Part shown: positions 63,832-64,000 of the stretch, one piece after another
Numbering within the stretch: position 1 is the stretch's first letter
Layout: every line of letters starts with the position of its first letter
Source: Chaenocephalus aceratus
Taxonomy: Eukaryota; Chordata; Actinopteri; Perciformes; Channichthyidae
Assembly: GCA_023974075.1 (NCBI GenBank)
Contig: CM043797.1
Coordinates: 29,196,023-29,260,022, forward strand
Direction of reading: 5' to 3'
DNA: 64,000 nt
Notes under the pieces: generated by a model
What the model was told of the DNA's origin: nothing
Databases searched by the model: none
Seen by the model: the letters and a program-made list of their open reading frames with translations, nothing else
Program-made: the position numbers and the translations under genes

Positions 63832-64000
63832 CCCTAAGGCATCTTATCCTGTGCATCATTAAATACACCTCAAGACTTACTGTCCAAACATTAAAAACAA
63901 ATATTAGCTATTGGTTACATGACAGCCAAAAGATCTACTGCACTGCATTAGAAACATACAGCTTTATGGGATGGTGATTAGTGGTTGAGTTATTTTCTTG
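63832..64000. other. Short non-coding tail of the window
   Basis: No feature recognised. Confidence 0.4.

Noticed and set aside
1..64000. tRNA, rRNA or snRNA genes
   Set aside because: No cloverleaf with A and B boxes and no ribosomal core words were found by eye. The tRNA-like word at 23660 is a primer-binding site only.

Overview
This is a vertebrate, most probably teleost fish, window dominated by transposable elements (TEs). Evidence for the host type: Tc1-type elements opening with CAGTGGGGCAAAAAAG, DIRS retrotransposons, Ty3/gypsy, many hAT and PIF/Harbinger elements, L2-like LINE tails ending in (ATT)n, long (CA)n tracts, and very low coding density. I recognise no host protein-coding gene, tRNA, rRNA or CRISPR array. 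Almost every longer open frame is a TE gene or a translation of a simple repeat.

Layout. 1-953: a ZBED-type hAT derivative. 954-6689: a decayed Ty3/gypsy pol and 3' LTR, interrupted by a LINE/hAT-exon block (about 2457-4208) and a dead Tc1 element (4990-6520). 7.1-8.0 kb: an element with inverted ends. 8.8-10.5 kb: a fold-back with about 390-bp arms around a 176-bp satellite. 10.9-11.4 kb: the 5' end of a THAP/P-like element. 12.2-12.8 kb: a ladder of 20-bp motifs. 13.1-14.6 kb: a second fold-back. 15.1-17.9 kb: a minus-strand hypothetical ORF, a PIF/Harbinger element with a MADF exon, and an SGNH-hydrolase fragment. 18.0-19.1 kb: a second ZBED-type hAT. 19.3-19.7 kb: a TTAA-flanked MITE. 22.2-24.5 kb: a non-coding minus-strand LTR element with a nested solo LTR. 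24.9-28.6 kb: a hAT MITE holding a 3.3-kb hAT with an almost complete but broken transposase. 29.5-36.1 kb: mostly unique non-coding DNA with one L2 tail. 36.1-40.0 kb: a giant fold-back with about 755-bp arms around LINE debris. 42.3-45.6 kb: a Harbinger element holding two different hATs. 46.1-49.8 kb: a DIRS element holding a solo LTR that holds a hAT. 51.5-52.6 kb: a second MADF Harbinger element and a hAT MITE. 52.96-57.19 kb: a DIRS element with gag-like, RT/RNase H and tyrosine-recombinase remains. 59.5-60.9 kb: a second Tc1 copy. 61.1-63.8 kb: MITEs and a second GTF2IRD2-like hAT carrying a third hAT.

The genes here do not work together as a host pathway. They are mobilisation genes (RT, RNase H, integrase, tyrosine recombinase, and Tc1, hAT, THAP, BED and MADF proteins), nearly all broken. 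The value of the window is its insertion stratigraphy: many insertions can be resolved to the base by target-site duplications and by paralogous empty sites inside the window. I found no clear new system. The least explained pieces are the three fold-backs, the paired MADF elements with a co-varying internal hairpin, and the 12-kb motif ladder.
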